Origin: an uncultured Clostridia bacterium
Lineage (GTDB): Bacteria > Bacillota > Clostridia > Christensenellales > UBA1242
Assembly (NCBI GenBank): GCA_934725795.1
Contig: CAKVCF010000006.1
Coordinates: 1-14,712, forward strand
Direction of reading: 5' to 3'
DNA length: 14,712 nt
The notes under the pieces are model-generated. The model was not told the DNA's origin. It was given only the letters and a program-made list of their open reading frames with translations, and ran no database searches. A program made the position numbers and the translations under genes. How positions within the stretch are numbered: position 1 is the first letter of the stretch; every line of letters begins with the position of its first letter. Below are positions 13,005-14,712 of the stretch, one piece after another.

Positions 13005-14120
13005 ATGCAAAAAGACATGAGAAAAGTATTAATATTAATGAGTGAACGCACAGGCACAGGCCATAAATCCAGTGCCAATGCAATTGAAAACAAACTTTTA
13101 ACAATGAACTATCAAGTAAAGCAATTGGACTGTTTTAAAACAATGGGCAAAGCTGGTGAAAAAATGGAAAATAGTTATATTCCATTAACCACAAAGCATC
13201 CTTTTATTTGGAAAATGAGCCACGGCTTTTCTCAATTTTTTACTGCATTTGTGCATCAATTTGTTTATAATAATTGCAAAAAGAAAATGCTAAAAGAGAT
13301 TTTAGATTTTCAACCCGATTTAATTATAAGCGACCAATGTATGTTCACAAAAGCAATATCAAAATTGCTTAAAAAGAACAACTTAGATATACCTTTTATG
13401 ATTGCCGTGATTGACCTTGTAAATCCGCCACATGTTTGGAGAGATAAAAAAGCGAATGTTTTGTTTTTGCCAACTGAAAAAGTTTATGAACAATATTTGC
13501 ACCTTGGCTTTAAACCTGAACAATTGGTGGTTTCTGGCTTTCCTATCCGTGAGGACATTCCTTTAAGAACCGAACCTAAAAAGGCAAGCACACCAACCAA
13601 GATTTTAATGGTTAACCCTTCAATCAATTTAAAAAAGAATGTAAAATTTGTTTGTGAAGCTGCAAGGCTAAACAATGTTGAAATTAATTTTGTTTGTGGC
13701 AGAGATGCGCGATTGTTTAACAAATTAACAAAACTTAAAAACAGCAACAAACTTTTACAAAATGTTAACATTTATGGCTTTATCTCAAACATGAATGAAA
13801 TGCTTGCTTCAACACACATATTACTAACCAAGGCTGGGCCAAACATGCTTTTGGAAGGCACACGCAGCGGCACTGCTGTGGTTGTTACTGGACACATACC
13901 TGGGCAAGAAGCACACAATCACCAGTATATTGTTGACAACCATTATGGCGAAAGATGTGAAAATCCTAACAAGATTTATAACCTGTTAAATTCTATGATT
14001 GAGCCAAACAATTTGCAGCGTTATTTGAACAATGTTGTAACGACTAAATATAACAATGGTGCTGAAGTTATTGCAAAAACCATTGATGAATATTTGAACA
14101 ATAAACTGCAAAGCGAATAA
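13005..14120 (+). CDS. UgtP/MGDG-synthase-family glycosyltransferase
   Basis: The 371-residue protein belongs to the GT28-type family that includes UgtP and plant MGDG synthase, which add glucose or galactose from UDP-sugars to diacylglycerol on the cytoplasmic membrane face. The N-terminal acceptor domain shows the glycine loop GTGHKSSANA (17-26), a basic amphipathic region (about 64-95) suited to membrane binding, and PDLIISDQ (104-111). The C-terminal donor domain shows VSGFPIRED (176-184), LMVNPS (201-206), and the UDP-sugar motif TKAGPNMLLEG (275-285) followed by PGQEAHN (299-305). Start choice is uncertain: neither the first ATG nor a second in-frame ATG (13017, giving MRKVLILMSE) has a good ribosome site. 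A GT2 glycosyltransferase follows with its own promoter, so both may serve glycolipid or surface-polymer synthesis. Acceptor and sugar are inferred from the family only. Confidence 0.92.
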   Translation: MQKDMRKVLILMSERTGTGHKSSANAIENKLLTMNYQVKQLDCFKTMGKAGEKMENSYIPLTTKHPFIWKMSHGFSQFFTAFVHQFVYNNCKKKMLKEILDFQPDLIISDQCMFTKAISKLLKKNNLDIPFMIAVIDLVNPPHVWRDKKANVLFLPTEKVYEQYLHLGFKPEQLVVSGFPIREDIPLRTEPKKASTPTKILMVNPSINLKKNVKFVCEAARLNNVEINFVCGRDARLFNKLTKLKNSNKLLQNVNIYGFISNMNEMLASTHILLTKAGPNMLLEGTRSGTAVVVTGHIPGQEAHNHQYIVDNHYGERCENPNKIYNLLNSMIEPNNLQRYLNNVVTTKYNNGAEVIAKTIDEYLNNKLQSE

Positions 14121-14124
14121 ACAT

Positions 14125-14141
14125 GTTGCAATTGTTGCAAC
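14125..14141. repeat. Inverted repeat after the UgtP-like gene
   Basis: GTTGCAA and TTGCAAC form a perfect 7-bp inverted repeat with a 3-nt loop, 4 bp after the stop codon, followed by AT-rich sequence rather than a clean T run. A weak terminator is possible. Confidence 0.45.
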
Positions 14142-14183
14142 AATATATATTTTAAGTTAATCAAATAAAACGCTGAAAAAAGA

Positions 14184-14211
14184 TTGGTTTTGTTTGATTT
14201 TATGATAGAAT
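14184..14211 (+). promoter_or_regulatory. Promoter of the GT2 gene
   Basis: TTGGTT (14184-14189), 16 bp, then TAGAAT (14206-14211) preceded by TGA as an extended -10. The predicted start near 14218 gives a leader of about 14 nt that just includes the AAAGGTGG ribosome site. Confidence 0.55.
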
Positions 14212-14231
14212 GATTTTACAAAGGTGGACTT

Positions 14232-14712
14232 ATGAACTATTTAGATATTATTAACCTTATATTTGGCATTTCGTTTAGCATTTTAGGCTTATTCACCGTG
14301 CATTATGTTATTTTTGCAATTGCTGGTTTGTTTGCAAAAAAGCGCTATCCAAAAGCAAAAGTACAACACAAATATGGTGTTATTATTCCTGCACGTAACG
14401 AAGAAGCGGTTGTTGGCAACTTGATTAAGAGTGTTTACAAAAACAATTATCCACAAGACAAACTTCAAGTGTTTGTTATTGCACACAACTGCACAGATAA
14501 AACCGCACAAATTGCACGTGAACTTGGGGCAACGGTTTATGAATACAACAATCCCGATGAATGCACAATGGGCTATGCGTTTAGATATTTGTTTGACCAA
14601 ATAAGAAAAGATTATGGCGTGCAAAACTATGACGGATTTTTCTTATTTAACGCTGACAACATTTTAAGTGCTGACTATTTTGAAAAAATGAACGATGCAT
14701 TTGATGCAACAC
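14232..14712 (+). CDS. Membrane-anchored GT2-family glycosyltransferase (3' end outside window)
   Basis: The first 160 residues of a family-2 glycosyltransferase are present. A hydrophobic N-terminal helix (about 5-35, from LDIINLIFG to IAGLFA) anchors it, followed by the GT-A domain: strand and nucleotide loop VIIPARNEEAVVGNLIKSV (about 49-67), the second conserved block VFVIAHNCTDKTAQIARELGA, and the metal-binding DxD-like motif in LFNADN. Spacing matches GT2 enzymes with an N-terminal helix, which use UDP- or GDP-sugars to build membrane-linked glycans or polysaccharides. The ATG is set by AAAGGTGG 4 nt upstream. The frame is open to the end of the window, so the acceptor-binding half is not visible. 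It follows the UgtP-like gene on the same strand, suggesting a shared glycolipid or envelope pathway. Confidence 0.9.
   Translation, partial: MNYLDIINLIFGISFSILGLFTVHYVIFAIAGLFAKKRYPKAKVQHKYGVIIPARNEEAVVGNLIKSVYKNNYPQDKLQVFVIAHNCTDKTAQIARELGATVYEYNNPDECTMGYAFRYLFDQIRKDYGVQNYDGFFLFNADNILSADYFEKMNDAFDAT

Overview
The window is AT-rich bacterial chromosome. Its gene content (PepF, UvrB, YchF, UppP, a UgtP/MGDG-synthase-type glycosyltransferase), its AGGAG-type ribosome binding sites with some GTG/TTG starts, and its sigma-A style promoters point to a low-GC Bacillota, most likely an uncultured anaerobic Clostridia-like lineage. The lineage is inferred, not proved.

Layout. Bases 1-2260 (+ strand): the 3' end of an oligoendopeptidase F gene, two small paralogous proteins (winged-helix-like domain plus one C-terminal membrane helix), a CYTH-domain protein and a strong terminator. 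2376-4494: a solitary uvrB with a promoter placed to give a leaderless mRNA. 4614-7659 (- strand, read right to left): uppP, a small XRE-type regulator, a large structured noncoding RNA of about 630 nt, and a four-helix membrane protein. 7732-9646 (+): ychF and a bacterial-PH-like membrane protein in one short operon. 9822-10422 (-): a P-loop kinase, again apparently leaderless. 10580-11534: a tRNA island with tRNA-Gly(CCC) on -, and tRNA-Met(CAT) and tRNA-Glu(TTC) on +, with unusual repeats and hairpins. 11600-12753: a small unknown protein and a short-chain dehydrogenase, convergent on a shared terminator. 12955-14712 (+): two glycosyltransferase genes, probably for membrane glycolipid or surface polymer synthesis; the second runs off the window.

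The most important element is the noncoding RNA at about 5646-6278 (- strand). It has a consensus promoter (TTGACA, 17 bp, extended -10 TAATAT), no plausible protein, many local hairpins, an 8-bp helix that joins its two ends, and a strong intrinsic terminator. Size, closing stem and the downstream four-helix, DUF21-like membrane protein match the OLE RNA / OapA pair, a ribonucleoprotein known from anaerobic and extremophilic Gram-positive bacteria. I identify it as a probable OLE locus from memory of that family, without an alignment. RNA and protein genes have separate but similar promoters.

Other signals: three genes (uvrB, the XRE regulator, the P-loop kinase) have exactly 6 nt between a -10 hexamer and the ATG and no Shine-Dalgarno sequence, which predicts leaderless transcripts. 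Three 37-bp tandem repeats run into the 5' end of tRNA-Gly and carry copies of its acceptor stem as minihelices.
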